DNA of 64,000 bases from Bdellovibrio sp. (GCA_014376435.1 JACMRL010000010.1:52368-116367); one strand, 5' to 3'. Positions 34,217 through 43,385 are shown, counted from the stretch's first letter. Numbers and translations are program-made. The notes: generated by a model from the sequence alone, not told the origin.

Positions 34217-34603
34217 TCATTTGGCTAACGCATTTAATATTGGACAATCCGGCCTACCGTCACCGTGACAGTTTCTGGCCAAATGCTTAAGTGTTTTCAC
34301 CATTTCCTGAAGCTCTAAAATCTTTTGTTCCATTTCTTCGACGTGCTTTGTAGCCATGGCTTTGACCTCTGAACTAGCACGACTCTTATTACGCCAAAGA
34401 CTTACAAGTTTTTTAATTTCTTTCATTGAAAAGCCAAGAGTTCGAGACCTTTTTACAAACGAGAGAATGTGTACATCAGTTTCCGTGTAGGTCCTATAGC
34501 CACCTTCGCTTCGGCTGGCTTTGGGAATGATCGCGATCGATTCATAATGACGAATAAGTTTTGCATTTACTCCGGAAAGTTTAGCTGCTTCGCCGATATT
34601 CAT
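34217..34603 (-). CDS. cueR: copper-responsive MerR-family regulator CueR
   Basis: 128 residues. N-terminal MerR winged helix (MNIGEAAKLSGVNAKLIRHY, then SEGGYRTYTETDV), dimerisation helix, and the Cu(I)-binding loop CHGDGRPDCPIL with two Cys spaced as in E. coli CueR (C112, C120). The Ser that distinguishes CueR-type Cu(I)/Ag(I)/Au(I) sensors from divalent sensors is not checked further. It starts 3 bp after the copA stop, so it is cotranscribed with copA and forms a positive loop with the two CueR boxes. Confidence 0.92.
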   Translation of the reverse strand: MNIGEAAKLSGVNAKLIRHYESIAIIPKASRSEGGYRTYTETDVHILSFVKRSRTLGFSMKEIKKLVSLWRNKSRASSEVKAMATKHVEEMEQKILELQEMVKTLKHLARNCHGDGRPDCPILNALAK

Positions 34604-34606
34604 TTA

Positions 34607-36997
34607 TTATTTCTCCTGAAGGCTAACTTTTTTTAATCTTAATGCATTCCCGATGACTGAGACTGAACTGAAACTCATCGCTGCCGCCGCGATCATCGGA
34701 CTTAAAAGTATTCCAAAAGTAGGATACAAAATTCCTGCCGCAATGGGCACTCCAACAATGTTATAGATAAAAGCAAAGAATAAATTCTGTTTAATATTTT
34801 TTAAAGTAGCTTCACTCAGTGCTCTAGCTTTAACGATTCCCATCAGATCACCTTTTATTAATGTGACGCCTGCACTTCCCATGGCGACATCCGTGCCGGT
34901 ACCCATCGCTATTCCAACCTGAGCCTGAGCCAATGCGGGGGCATCATTGATCCCATCACCAGCCATGGCGACGAATTTTCCCTCGGTTTGCATTTTTTTT
35001 ACGATCTCGGCTTTTCCCTGCGGCAGAACATCTGCGAAAAACCCGTCAAGTCCTACTTTTTTTGCTACAGCCTTTGCGGTTCTTTCATTATCACCGGTCA
35101 TCATGATCACTTTAATTCCTAATGAGCGAAGCTTTTGAATCGCAGGAATTGTACTTTCCTTAATGGGATCGGTGACACCGAGTAATCCAGCAAGTTTTCC
35201 ATCAATCCCGACGTACATAACAGTCTGACCTTCTTCTCTTAACAAATTTGCTTCAACTTCAAAATCATCTAAAGCGATTGATAAATCTTCAATCAAAGCC
35301 TTATTACCTATGGCAACTTTTTTCCCGCTAATTTCTGCGGTGGCACCTTTACCCGTAATTGAACTGAAATTTTTAGCTTCTAAAAGCGCAAATCCTTTTT
35401 CTTTCGCACCATTTACAATAGCCAGAGCCAGTGGATGTTCACTGGCTTGTTCTAAACTTGCAGAGAGCGATAGAAATTCTTCTTCACGAAATGACTCTGT
35501 TGGTTTTACAGTTACCAATCTTGGTTTCCCCAGCGTCAAAGTTCCAGTTTTATCAATCACTAACGTATCAACTTTTCTGATAGTTTCGATCGCCTCCGCG
35601 TTTTTAAAAAGCACACCAACAACTGCGCCTCTTCCTGTTGCCACCATAATTGACATAGGTGTTGCGAGTCCTAGCGCACAGGGACAGGCAATAATAAGAA
35701 CCGCTACCGAATTAATAATGGCATGAGCCAATTTTGGATCGGGCCCAATCCACGACCAAAGCGCAAATGTAAGTAGAGCTGCTAAAATAACCGCTGGTAC
35801 AAAATAAGCCGAAACTTGATCCACTAATTTCTGAATGGGAGCTCTGGATCTTTGTGCTTCTGCTACCATCTGTACTATTTGCGATAGCAGTGAATCTTTA
35901 CCAACTTTTTCAGCTTTGATAACGAGCGAGCCAGTGCCATTGATGGTTGCTCCAACTACTTTTTCTCCGATTGTTTTTTCAACGGGCATTGGTTCACCAG
36001 TCACCATGGATTCATCTACAGATGAAAGCCCGGAAACCACAATCCCATCGACCGGAATTTTTTCGCCTGGGCGAACTCGCAATTGATCACCCACATGAAT
36101 GGTGTCCATGGATACATCTTCTTCTGAACCATCAGCATGAATAATGCGAGCTGTTTTAGGTGCAAGTCCTAATAGTGCCTTGATAGCCGCGCTGGTTTGG
36201 CCTCGCGCTTTTAATTCCAACACTTGACCAAGAAGAACCAAAGTGACGATCACAGACGCAGCTTCGAAATAAAGCCCTACTTTTCCAGTCATTGAATCTT
36301 GAAAAGAAGCCGGAAAAATTTCAGGAAATAAAATAGCAACCAAACTATAAATATAAGCGACGCCTACACCGAGCCCAATCAGAGTAAACATATTTAAATT
36401 ACGAGATTTAAGAGATTGCCAAAATCGAATAAAAAACGGAGCACCACCCCAAAGAACAACAGGCGTCGCGAGCAGAAATTCAATCCAAGGCATATAATTG
36501 TAGATCGTCATATTGGTAATTAAATGTCGTCCACCCATCGTAATAAACAAAAGGGGAATACTTAATCCAACTCCAACCCAAAATTTTCTGAGCATCATAA
36601 AATATTCAGATTGATCTTCGGGATGGTCAGCAGAAAAAGTGCGCGGTTCTAAAGCCATCCCACAAATCGGACAATTACCAGGGCCAAGTTGGATGACCTC
36701 GGGATGCATCGGGCAAGTATATTCAATATCGGTGGGCAGATTGGCGGCTTGTGTTTGATTATCTAAATAAGTTGAGGGAGCTGCATCGAACTTTATTTTA
36801 CATTTTGGATTACAAAAATAATAAGTCTTGTTTTGAAATACCGAATTTCCACCTTTTGAAGTCAGGGGATCGATCATCATCCCGCACACGGGATCTTTAA
36901 CCTGATCCATCGAGGTGTTTTTTGGATTTGGTTTGGGACGGCTACATTGGCTGTGATCGTGATGGGTACTGCTTTGATTGTGGCTGCTTGAATTCAT
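34607..36997 (-). CDS. copA: Cu(I)-exporting P1B-type ATPase
   Basis: 796 residues from ATG 36997 (AGGAG site). The N-terminus is His-rich ([13 protein letters not shown]). A YHS-type metal domain ([10 protein letters not shown], about 33-78) and a heavy-metal-binding domain ([22 protein letters not shown], about 93-120) follow; the usual HMA ferredoxin-like domain is absent. Then eight TM helices with the CPC site (438-440), phosphorylation DKTGTLT (Asp482), MTGDNERTA and [10 protein letters not shown]. It pumps Cu(I) from cytoplasm to periplasm. Controlled by the CueR-type promoter just upstream, giving a very short leader. Confidence 0.95.
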   Translation of the reverse strand: MNSSSHNQSSTHHDHSQCSRPKPNPKNTSMDQVKDPVCGMMIDPLTSKGGNSVFQNKTYYFCNPKCKIKFDAAPSTYLDNQTQAANLPTDIEYTCPMHPEVIQLGPGNCPICGMALEPRTFSADHPEDQSEYFMMLRKFWVGVGLSIPLLFITMGGRHLITNMTIYNYMPWIEFLLATPVVLWGGAPFFIRFWQSLKSRNLNMFTLIGLGVGVAYIYSLVAILFPEIFPASFQDSMTGKVGLYFEAASVIVTLVLLGQVLELKARGQTSAAIKALLGLAPKTARIIHADGSEEDVSMDTIHVGDQLRVRPGEKIPVDGIVVSGLSSVDESMVTGEPMPVEKTIGEKVVGATINGTGSLVIKAEKVGKDSLLSQIVQMVAEAQRSRAPIQKLVDQVSAYFVPAVILAALLTFALWSWIGPDPKLAHAIINSVAVLIIACPCALGLATPMSIMVATGRGAVVGVLFKNAEAIETIRKVDTLVIDKTGTLTLGKPRLVTVKPTESFREEEFLSLSASLEQASEHPLALAIVNGAKEKGFALLEAKNFSSITGKGATAEISGKKVAIGNKALIEDLSIALDDFEVEANLLREEGQTVMYVGIDGKLAGLLGVTDPIKESTIPAIQKLRSLGIKVIMMTGDNERTAKAVAKKVGLDGFFADVLPQGKAEIVKKMQTEGKFVAMAGDGINDAPALAQAQVGIAMGTGTDVAMGSAGVTLIKGDLMGIVKARALSEATLKNIKQNLFFAFIYNIVGVPIAAGILYPTFGILLSPMIAAAAMSFSSVSVIGNALRLKKVSLQEK

Positions 36998-37017
36998 AAA
37001 AACTCCTATTGAGGTAG

Positions 37018-37048
37018 ACTCTAGACCTTCCAGCGATTGGAAGGTCAA
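37018..37048 (-). promoter_or_regulatory. CueR-type promoter of copA-cueR
   Basis: On the minus strand TTGACC (37048-37043), a 19-bp spacer, then TAGAGT (37023-37018). The spacer carries a perfect dyad ACCTTCC-n7-GGAAGGT, the best CueR box in the window. The predicted transcript start lies about 14 bp before the copA ATG. Confidence 0.82.
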
Positions 37049-37126
37049 TAGAAGTGATTAAATAAACCTTATAATGATGTGAACAAAATAGATTTTGATC
37101 TGTTTTGCGCGTTCAATGGACAGCTT

Positions 37127-37435
37127 TTACTTTTTAATTGTTCCGTTTTGCGCTTTAGCCCGTTTCATCATTTTATTGCATTCGGATTTATTCATTTTGC
37201 TATGGCACATCTCCATCATGTCTTGATCGCACATTTTATCATCTTTTTTAGTCTGCATGCACTCTTTCATCATGCCTTGCATATGTTCCATATCCATTTT
37301 ACCCATCATGTCTTGTTTTGCAGAAGAGTCGGGCGTATGTCCATCGTGCTGAGTGTGATCTGTTGGGGCTTGCGCGAAAGCGGGTGTTGCCGAAAAAGCT
37401 ACGACCGCAATGATTGCTAAAAGTGTTTTTTTCAT
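37127..37435 (-). CDS. periplasmic Met/His-rich protein, probable copper binder
   Basis: 102 residues with a classical signal peptide ending AFA-QA (residue 21). The mature part is full of His and Met: HTQHDGHTPDSS, MMGKMDMEHMQGMMKECM, CDQDMMEMCHSKMN, with four Cys. Such sequences chelate Cu(I)/Cu(II). It is upstream of copA on the same strand but outside the CueR promoter, so its control is separate or read-through feeds copA. Copper binding is inferred from composition and neighbours. Confidence 0.75.
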   Translation of the reverse strand: MKKTLLAIIAVVAFSATPAFAQAPTDHTQHDGHTPDSSAKQDMMGKMDMEHMQGMMKECMQTKKDDKMCDQDMMEMCHSKMNKSECNKMMKRAKAQNGTIKK

Positions 37436-37476
37436 ATTTCTTCCTTTGTTATTGGTTTTTGATTAATTATTTCTCT

Positions 37477-37728
37477 CTAGAAATATTGAAATCGGAAAAT
37501 AAGTCCCATTGGCAGCGCCACTTCGTTCGTGATTACATCTACAAATAAAACTAATGAAGCAGCATTTAGCGTGCCGCTTTTATTGGGTTGTTACTCGAAG
37601 CCTTGTGCGGGCTTCCTTCAGCTAAATATAAGTGAACCTGAAATAATAAAACGACCGATCTCATAATCAGGATACAAAAATTTGTAGTTGAAGAAAGCAA
37701 TATACCAAATTCCGCCAAATGTAAAAGT
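37477..37728 (-). pseudogene. two C-terminal remnants of outer-membrane proteins (gap 37436-37898)
   Basis: Two startless open pieces on the minus strand: 37618-37728 (TFTFGGIWYIAFFNYKFL, IGRFIISGSLIFS, stop) and 37477-37590 (ASLVLFVDVITNEVALPM, GLIFRFQYF, stop). Both have alternating beta pattern, and the second ends in the Tyr-Phe typical of barrel proteins. They look like debris of one or two deleted envelope genes. I see nothing else in the 460-bp gap. Confidence 0.35.
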
Positions 37729-37898
37729 TTAGAGACTTGTCGTCCGTACGAAGATAAGAAGAATCTATCATGTAAAAATTTATTATCGCCGCAAGCATCA
37801 ATTAGCTAAGCTGCAGGCGTTTATTTTAGAGTATTTTTATTCCCGCTGCTTTGATTTATACATAGGTTTTCGGATTCTTATTTCCAATAAACTATTTT

Positions 37899-37988
37899 CT
37901 AGACGGATTTCAATTTTTTAAATTCTTGCAGGAAGATTTCAAATTGCTCATTTGATTGTTCTTTTGCGGCCCAGCGCTTAATTTTCAT
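37899..37988 (-). CDS. 29-residue frame coupled to the winged-helix gene
   Basis: ATG 37988 overlaps the preceding stop in TAATG, the arrangement of strict translational coupling. The product MKIKRWAAKEQSNEQFEIFL then QEFKKLKSV is a single charged amphipathic helix. It may be a true microprotein partner or the first codons of a truncated partner gene. Nothing downstream extends it. Confidence 0.45.
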   Translation of the reverse strand: MKIKRWAAKEQSNEQFEIFLQEFKKLKSV

Positions 37989-38317
37989 TAAATTAGCTTA
38001 TTTTTTTTACGTGGACTTTTTCTTCTCATAAAATATTTTTCTTGGTCACTTAGGGGCATGTTAGAGATAACTTTATTCAGTAAAACTTTTAACTCTTTAT
38101 TCAAAAACCAGCTTTCGTTAAAAGAGTAAACTCTTGTACGACCCATTTTTTGACCAACCAGCACATCGGCTTGTTCTAGTTTATTAAGTGTTCGCGTCAC
38201 TTGCGTATTACTGATCTTAAATATTTTTGAAATTTCGAGCGGGTAGCCATTTTCCATAGCAGCTAAATAAATAAGACATTTTGCGGTTGTTTGGCTACCA
38301 AATAGTTCTTCTAACAT
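37988..38317 (-). CDS. winged helix-turn-helix transcriptional regulator
   Basis: 109 residues with LFGSQTTAKCLIYLAAMENG, IFKISNTQVTRTLNKLEQAD and GRTRVYSFNESWFL: a winged helix close to regulators that accompany nucleotidyltransferase or toxin-like partners. Basic C-terminus (MRRKSPRKKN). Two matching palindromes lie directly before its start codon, so it probably represses itself. A 29-residue frame is coupled to its stop. Effector unknown. Confidence 0.72.
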   Translation of the reverse strand: MLEELFGSQTTAKCLIYLAAMENGYPLEISKIFKISNTQVTRTLNKLEQADVLVGQKMGRTRVYSFNESWFLNKELKVLLNKVISNMPLSDQEKYFMRRKSPRKKNKLI

Positions 38318-38318
38318 A

Positions 38319-38356
38319 ATTACCTACTTTAGGTAATCATCGTCCTAATATAGGTA
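38319..38356. promoter_or_regulatory. twin operators upstream of the winged-helix gene
   Basis: Site 1 (38319-38337) is ATTACCTACTTTAGGTAAT, perfect 8-bp arms with a 3-bp centre, two bases from the start codon. Site 2 (centre 38349) has CCTA-ATA-TAGG with the same 3-bp spacing. Centres are 21 bp apart, two helical turns, so two dimers would bind one DNA face. Confidence 0.65.
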
Positions 38357-38451
38357 AATTGGTTATAAGCTAAAAAGTAGTTGATATCGACTAGAATCTG
38401 GTAAGCTCCGGCTCGACTTTTACCTCGAGCCCAGAAATACGAAATTACAAA

Positions 38452-39012
38452 TTACAGTAAATCAAACGGGGCGCTGACGACCAATGCCATCGCATTCGTC
38501 TTAACTGCCGGGTTCAGGTCAACGTCTCCGCCACCAAAATTTACCTTGCTGTAAGAGCCCATCAGGTACTCAAGATTGACACTGATAATTGGAAAACCTG
38601 TAAATCCCACCCCTAATTTTGTCTGAGTTCCTGACTTAATAGTTGCAGAATAACCAGTGGCGCTTTGTTTAAACTCTGAAGAGGGGAAAAAAGTTGCGTA
38701 AACGCGAACTAGAATTGGAAACTTGAAAGAAGCAAAAATTCCCAGATCATTATTGGTATAGGTACTAGAATTTGGTGCATCATCTTTAAAGTTTCCAGAC
38801 ATATACTCGCCACCGATCGCAAAACCCAAAGTCGAAAAACCAACTCGTGCGCCTAGTTCGGTGCCGGTTATTTTGTAGCTTGAAGCTCCTTTAATATCTC
38901 CAGAAAAGGCATAACCTAAATAAGGTTCTAATAATAATCCAGCGCGAGCTGTTTGGTTAAATGTTAAAATTGCGAACACGCTTAATAAAGCAATCTTCAT
39001 CGACATTTTCAT
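38452..39012 (-). CDS. outer-membrane beta-barrel protein
   Basis: 186 residues; signal peptide through TARA (about residue 24), then LLLEPYLGYAFSGDIKG, typical of small eight-stranded OmpW/OmpA-like barrels. Glycine-aromatic strands alternate with short turns through to the final PFDLL. Function unknown; such proteins are often porin-like or structural. A long leader with GAAAGGG precedes the ATG; a second Met (residue 3-5) is possible. Confidence 0.7.
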   Translation of the reverse strand: MKMSMKIALLSVFAILTFNQTARAGLLLEPYLGYAFSGDIKGASSYKITGTELGARVGFSTLGFAIGGEYMSGNFKDDAPNSSTYTNNDLGIFASFKFPILVRVYATFFPSSEFKQSATGYSATIKSGTQTKLGVGFTGFPIISVNLEYLMGSYSKVNFGGGDVDLNPAVKTNAMALVVSAPFDLL

Positions 39013-39092
39013 GGAAGAACCCTTTCGGTTAAAGTTAATTTATCTTATTTGAGGCGAATCAAATGTATTAGTCAATTTTTACTTGGAGTTAT

Positions 39093-39461
39093 TTACAGTT
39101 CTCGGTCAAAGATATACCTGATACCTTCTTCGCCTAAGGGTAAATCTAAGAGAAACTTTCCGTCTTTCAATTCGAACGGAGTTTTTGAAATAATTCCGAC
39201 CCGCATATCGAGATCGGCTCCGCAATTAGATGCATTATTTGGATCAACCTCAATTACTTCTTGAATGATAAAATTATTTTCGATTCGATAATCTGCCCAG
39301 CGGCGGCAAAATCCACGTTCACCTTCTCGGTAATAAAAAACTTCGTTCGTTGAAGCGCTTTGAAATATAAATCGTAACTTTAAATCAGGGTTTGGTCTGG
39401 GCGCTTCGTTGCCCTGATATATTGTGGCTACAAAAAGCCAAACGCCAATTAGACTATTCAT
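39093..39461 (-). CDS. protein of unknown function
   Basis: 122 residues. It starts MNSLIGVWLFVATIYQGNEA, which may be a signal or the first strand of a small beta-barrel, followed by FIFQSASTNEVFYYREG and two Cys (RGFCRRW, NCGADLDM). A lipocalin-like fold is possible. Its start overlaps the end of the metallopeptidase gene by 8 bp, so the two are cotranscribed. Confidence 0.55.
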   Translation of the reverse strand: MNSLIGVWLFVATIYQGNEAPRPNPDLKLRFIFQSASTNEVFYYREGERGFCRRWADYRIENNFIIQEVIEVDPNNASNCGADLDMRVGIISKTPFELKDGKFLLDLPLGEEGIRYIFDREL

Positions 39462-40812
39462 AATTAAATCCTCGGGAAGCTAAAATAGGGTTTACGATTT
39501 CTTGGTCTTTTGCGGGCATTAATTTAATGACTTCAATGATTTGAGAATTGAAATGATTAAAGTCACTGTTTGGATTCAATTTAGAAAGCGTATCAGTTGC
39601 TAATTTTAAAGATTTTTCTTTACCTAGTTTTTCTTTTATTTCCCATAATAAACTACTTAAAATTTGCGAGTCATGGTAAAGTCCGCCCGTTTTTTCACTT
39701 AACCGAATATTTGCTTGAATCGTGCGTTTAAACGGCCCCTTTAGGTAAGCAGTTTCGCCTAAGAAGGGACGGTTAAGAACCACGCAGGTAAAGAAATCAG
39801 CGAAACCTTCATTCAATGAGCCACCTTCTTTTTCGAACGGCAAGCGAGCCATACCGTCAATCAGTGCGTGAAATGATTCGTGGTAAACAATCGATGGATC
39901 GCTGGCTAACATTCCGTAATCAACGTCGTCGCCACGGCCGAAGCGAATTTTATTTTGAAAATAAAAGGCCGTGTTTGTTTTGTCTGGATAACCGACATCA
40001 ACAACCGCGTTTAATTTTTCAGGAAAACGCACCGATAAATTTTCGCGCATCCAGGTTTGAATATAATCTAGATAATAAAAAACTTGAACTTGATCAAAGC
40101 GTTCATCCTTTGGATCAAACTTTAAGTGAGGTAAAACGGAAGTCATCTTCTGCGAAGACTCGCTATCTACTAAAACATACTGATTAGAAACACTCGTGTT
40201 TAATTGTAAACCCTTTAATAGAACTTCGGTTAGATCACTGTGTTTAGGGCCCAGTGGGTAAACCTGCGCGGTGAATTCATTGAATTGTGAACCTTGTTTT
40301 TCAATCGATACAAGTCTTTGACCGGAGAAGTAGGCCTTCCACAAAGTACCGTCATTTAATTCGTAGTGAAGCGCTTGAAAATCTTTTAAGACGCCTTTGT
40401 GAAGTTTTAACACATTTTCAGAATTATAATTTCTCAGGTAAAGTGGCGCCACTTCGTGCGATACTTTCGTTACGAATCGTTTTTCATTTCGGGTGGCTGG
40501 CTTTGCATTTAATACTTTAACTGAGCGGGGCTCTATAAATACGGCTTCGGCTGATTTAAGTTCGTTTGAAGCATAAACTTTTTTAACATATGAGGTTTCA
40601 ACTAATTGATTTTTGAGAGATTGTTGATTAAATTCAATTCGATCATTTTTGTAAAAAATGACGGAAGGCTTCTCGAACAACTCAAGGCTTGAGATCTTTT
40701 GCAAGTTCTCGCCTGATTGCCCGAATCTCCATTCGATGCTTTGGATTTCTGCCTGCTTTTGGCAAGACCAAAACCCAAAGCCAATTAAAATAATAGCTAG
40801 ATGTTTATTCAA
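39454..40812 (-). CDS. lipoprotein zinc metallopeptidase-like protein
   Basis: 452 residues. N-terminal MNKHLAIILIGFGFWSCQKQ suggests a lipoprotein (Cys17). The C-terminal half has the zinc motif YHESFHALIDG (HExxH) and the downstream third ligand in GGSLNEGFADFFT, an arrangement of gluzincins such as M36/M4 relatives. The N-terminal half looks like an FTP/propeptide-type beta domain. It probably acts in the periplasm. It overlaps the next small gene by 8 bp and follows a secreted protein gene 6 bp upstream. Confidence 0.75.
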   Translation of the reverse strand: MNKHLAIILIGFGFWSCQKQAEIQSIEWRFGQSGENLQKISSLELFEKPSVIFYKNDRIEFNQQSLKNQLVETSYVKKVYASNELKSAEAVFIEPRSVKVLNAKPATRNEKRFVTKVSHEVAPLYLRNYNSENVLKLHKGVLKDFQALHYELNDGTLWKAYFSGQRLVSIEKQGSQFNEFTAQVYPLGPKHSDLTEVLLKGLQLNTSVSNQYVLVDSESSQKMTSVLPHLKFDPKDERFDQVQVFYYLDYIQTWMRENLSVRFPEKLNAVVDVGYPDKTNTAFYFQNKIRFGRGDDVDYGMLASDPSIVYHESFHALIDGMARLPFEKEGGSLNEGFADFFTCVVLNRPFLGETAYLKGPFKRTIQANIRLSEKTGGLYHDSQILSSLLWEIKEKLGKEKSLKLATDTLSKLNPNSDFNHFNSQIIEVIKLMPAKDQEIVNPILASRGFNYE

Positions 40813-40818
40813 TGACGG

Positions 40819-41205
40819 TTATTCAATCGTTAACTGTTTTTCTAAGTACGTGCCATCAGCACTTAAGAATTTTAAAGTATGTAGGCCAGTTGCTAATTTA
40901 CCCAGGCGGATATCCTTTTGAAATGGTACTAAAACCATAATACACATACCTTGAGTTACGCTAGCGATAGATTTTACTTCGTGATTAAAGTTATCAACGT
41001 TATTGATGTCGGCGCGGCTCCATTTGTAGCAACCGTTTTGAAAAACGCCATTAACTACAACATAAGCTTCAGAATTTGAATCAAAAGAACCGGGTACGAA
41101 TACGCCGTTGATGTTTACTTCTACTTCTTTATCTGGAGTTGGGTTTCCAACAGCGAATGATGTCGTCGATAATAAAACAGATGCGATTAAGATAAGTGAT
41201 TTCAT
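40819..41205 (-). CDS. small secreted protein
   Basis: 128 residues from ATG 41205 (AAGGAAAG site), with signal peptide MKSLILIASVLLSTTSFA. The mature domain has two Cys (NGCYKWSRADINNV, QGMCIMVLVPF) and beta character like an Ig-type fold. Its stop lies 6 bp before the metallopeptidase start, so a three-gene operon 41205-39093 is likely. Function unknown. Confidence 0.65.
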   Translation of the reverse strand: MKSLILIASVLLSTTSFAVGNPTPDKEVEVNINGVFVPGSFDSNSEAYVVVNGVFQNGCYKWSRADINNVDNFNHEVKSIASVTQGMCIMVLVPFQKDIRLGKLATGLHTLKFLSADGTYLEKQLTIE

Positions 41206-41405
41206 AAAACTTTCCTTGTTAAATTTAAAGCATTTCGTTATTGAAATGTTTTTTATTAATTCAAGGTGAGTGATTGCAAAGACTTGGCCAATCGTCAGAA
41301 CGATTTCCAAGTTAGCTTAGTCGATTTGTTAGTGTGCGTTAGGGTCGTTGTAACCCATTGGCGTTAGATAAGACGGGAAAATTTACCCAACAATTCAAAG
41401 ACTGA

Positions 41406-41591
41406 CTAGTTACCTTTACGTGGTCCCCAAGCAGGGCCAACGCTTGATGTATTCACGTTACGACCTTTATTTTTTTGAAACTTAGTTTTCGATTCGGCAA
41501 TCGCGCCAGAATTCTGCAATTCCATTTTACGTTTAGTCAGTTCAACAAGTAGGTTAGGCTTCGCTTTAGATTTTTTAGCAGTCTTTTTCAT
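41406..41591 (-). CDS. small basic protein
   Basis: 61 residues, Lys/Asn-rich (MKKTAKKSKAKPNLLVELTK ... KFQKNKGRN) ending SVGPAWGPRKGN. No hydrophobic segment. Composition suggests nucleic-acid binding, but no family is recognised. It stands alone with 200 bp on one side and 170 bp on the other, in which I see no other genes. Confidence 0.5.
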   Translation of the reverse strand: MKKTAKKSKAKPNLLVELTKRKMELQNSGAIAESKTKFQKNKGRNVNTSSVGPAWGPRKGN

Positions 41592-41765
41592 GAGCGTATC
41601 ATTAGCATAAAACCGGGATTTCGGAACTAGAAATTTACTTTGTTAATGCTTTTAGACGGCAACTGGTTAATTTTTATAGGGCATAAGGCCCTTGTGTGCT
41701 GGTTAATCCCTGTAGCCCAAACAATAAGGGCGCAGAAGCACCCTTTATTTAGTGGTCTTAAAGAT

Positions 41766-42215
41766 TTATTGTTCTCCAAGAAATCCCTGTAAATGTTTAA
41801 CGCGTTCGATTGTTTTTGCAACTAAACATCCGCCAATAATAACGCCTTCTCCGCTGCCATTAAGCATAGCTGTTCCAGCTAATTCGCAATCAGCATCGCG
41901 AAAAGTAATCCATGCTTTTTGTGCAGTGACCAGACGACGTAAAATTTCTTTATTTTCAACATCAGTGTCTTTAACCAATGGTGTGCGAATTAAGTTGTAG
42001 ACACGGTTAAGTTCTTTGTCTGCGTTTGTATAAGCAATGCTAGAACAGTTGTTTGAGTCTGCGGTGCTTTGAGCATCACCCGCACAAGTATTATAAGCTT
42101 CTTCAATCTGCGTGATTGCATCCTTAACGGTCGATTTAGACTGTACGACTGAATCGTTGGCGTTCGCGACAAAACTTGAAGCAGCGATTAGTGTTAAAAT
42201 TAGAAAATTTCTCAT
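41766..42215 (-). CDS. LprI-like lysozyme-inhibitor-family protein (DUF1311)
   Basis: 149 residues with signal peptide MRNFLILTLIAASSFVANA. The pattern C-x-(S)-x-C with helices, YTNADKELNRVYNLIR and LVTAQKAWITFRDADCELAG, is the DUF1311/LprI signature, a family including periplasmic lysozyme inhibitors. Inhibition of muramidases is plausible but not shown by the sequence alone. Confidence 0.8.
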   Translation of the reverse strand: MRNFLILTLIAASSFVANANDSVVQSKSTVKDAITQIEEAYNTCAGDAQSTADSNNCSSIAYTNADKELNRVYNLIRTPLVKDTDVENKEILRRLVTAQKAWITFRDADCELAGTAMLNGSGEGVIIGGCLVAKTIERVKHLQGFLGEQ

Positions 42216-42296
42216 GTTTTAGTCCCCTTGATTGTTAAAGTTCGTGAATGCAAATTAGTCGTTTTGTTAATTGCGGCCTAGTTTAATCAGTAAAGA

Positions 42297-42617
42297 TTAG
42301 TCACAAGAATTAGTATTAACATCATTCGTTATCGACGTCATATTACCAAGACCATCAAAAGAAACTGACACGCAAGATTTAATACTTGATTCAGGATGAA
42401 GAGTGGACCCAATGCTAAGTTGCACTTTTACAAAGCTATCATTTTTTTCAGTTACCTTAAGCACTTGAAGCGTCAGTCGGTTATCCATATGGGCCCAGTT
42501 TACTTTTGATAACGCGATCGCTGCATTCTTTGCGGTTTCTTTTACCGGTAAAACATCGGATGCAAAAACGCTTGAAGACATTAAAACTACGCTTAAAATC
42601 ATTTTCATTTTTTTCAT
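42297..42617 (-). CDS. small secreted protein
   Basis: 106 residues from ATG 42617 with a GGAGA site; the signal MKKMKMILSVVLMSSSVFA ends near residue 19. The mature part has one Cys pair (KSCVSVSFDG and the terminal NSCD). Family not recognised. It lies 80 bp upstream of the LprI-like gene on the same strand. Confidence 0.6.
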   Translation of the reverse strand: MKKMKMILSVVLMSSSVFASDVLPVKETAKNAAIALSKVNWAHMDNRLTLQVLKVTEKNDSFVKVQLSIGSTLHPESSIKSCVSVSFDGLGNMTSITNDVNTNSCD

Positions 42618-42882
42618 TTTATCTCCTGTGATATCCCATCCAGATTGCAAGTTTTAACCCGAGCTTAGATCAAATAAGATCGAGATTAGCGGCTAATAAG
42701 TCGACAACGACAAATTAGGGCTTACTTTATGACGTTCTGAAAGGAATAGACCTATCAAAATTTACAATCTTTTCACTAAATGCCGCGTCTGAAGTAAATC
42801 CTACTAGCTGTAGTAATTTCGTTTATGGTAATGATAAGCTTCGGAGCAATAAATACTAAACCCAATCTTTTAGGAAAACTGA

Positions 42883-43368
42883 ATGCCATCATTTGACGTC
42901 GTTTCTGAAATGGATATGCAAGAAGTTGATAATGCGATAAATCAAGCTCGTAAAGAGATTGATGGCCGCTATGATTTTAAAGGCAGTAAAGCCGAACTTA
43001 CTTGGGATAAAAAAGAAGTCACCCTGCTAGCTGAAGACGATTATAAAATTGGTACCATGGTTGATATCCTACGCACAAAAATGGGTAAGCGTGGAGTTGA
43101 TCTTAGATACTTAAAACTTGAAAAAATTGAACCAGCGGGTGGCAGATTCTTGCGCCAAAAAATTACGTTCTCACAAGGGATCGAAAAAGAAAAAGCTAAA
43201 GAGATTATTAAATTTGTTAAGGATGCTAAATTAAAAGTTCAAGCGCAAATTATGGATGATAAATTGCGTGTCACTTCAAAAAGTATTGATGAGTTGCAAG
43301 CGACCATGCAGACCTTAAAATCTCAAAATTTCGAGATTGCATTGCAATTCGATAATATGCGCCCATGA
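42883..43368 (+). CDS. yajQ: YajQ-family nucleotide-binding protein
   Basis: 161 residues covering the whole YajQ family: PSFDVVSEMDMQEVDNAINQ, RYDFKGSKAELTW, KRGVDLRYLKLEKIEPAGG and ITFSQGIEKEKAKEI. Two ferredoxin-like domains; family members bind cyclic di-GMP or tRNA/GTP and modulate transcription. It precedes the M28 peptidase by 17 bp, so both are likely one operon. Confidence 0.95.
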   Translation: MPSFDVVSEMDMQEVDNAINQARKEIDGRYDFKGSKAELTWDKKEVTLLAEDDYKIGTMVDILRTKMGKRGVDLRYLKLEKIEPAGGRFLRQKITFSQGIEKEKAKEIIKFVKDAKLKVQAQIMDDKLRVTSKSIDELQATMQTLKSQNFEIALQFDNMRP

Positions 43369-43385
43369 TAGCCAGGATTTAAAAA

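Noticed and set aside
35310..35726. Plus-strand open frame of 138 codons opposite copA
   Set aside because: It mirrors the codon structure of a very well supported P-type ATPase gene; no ribosome site and no family features.
37590..37617. GAAGCC ... GGCTTC hairpin as an integron attC or terminator
   Set aside because: No integrase core sites and no T-run; a 6-bp stem is common by chance.
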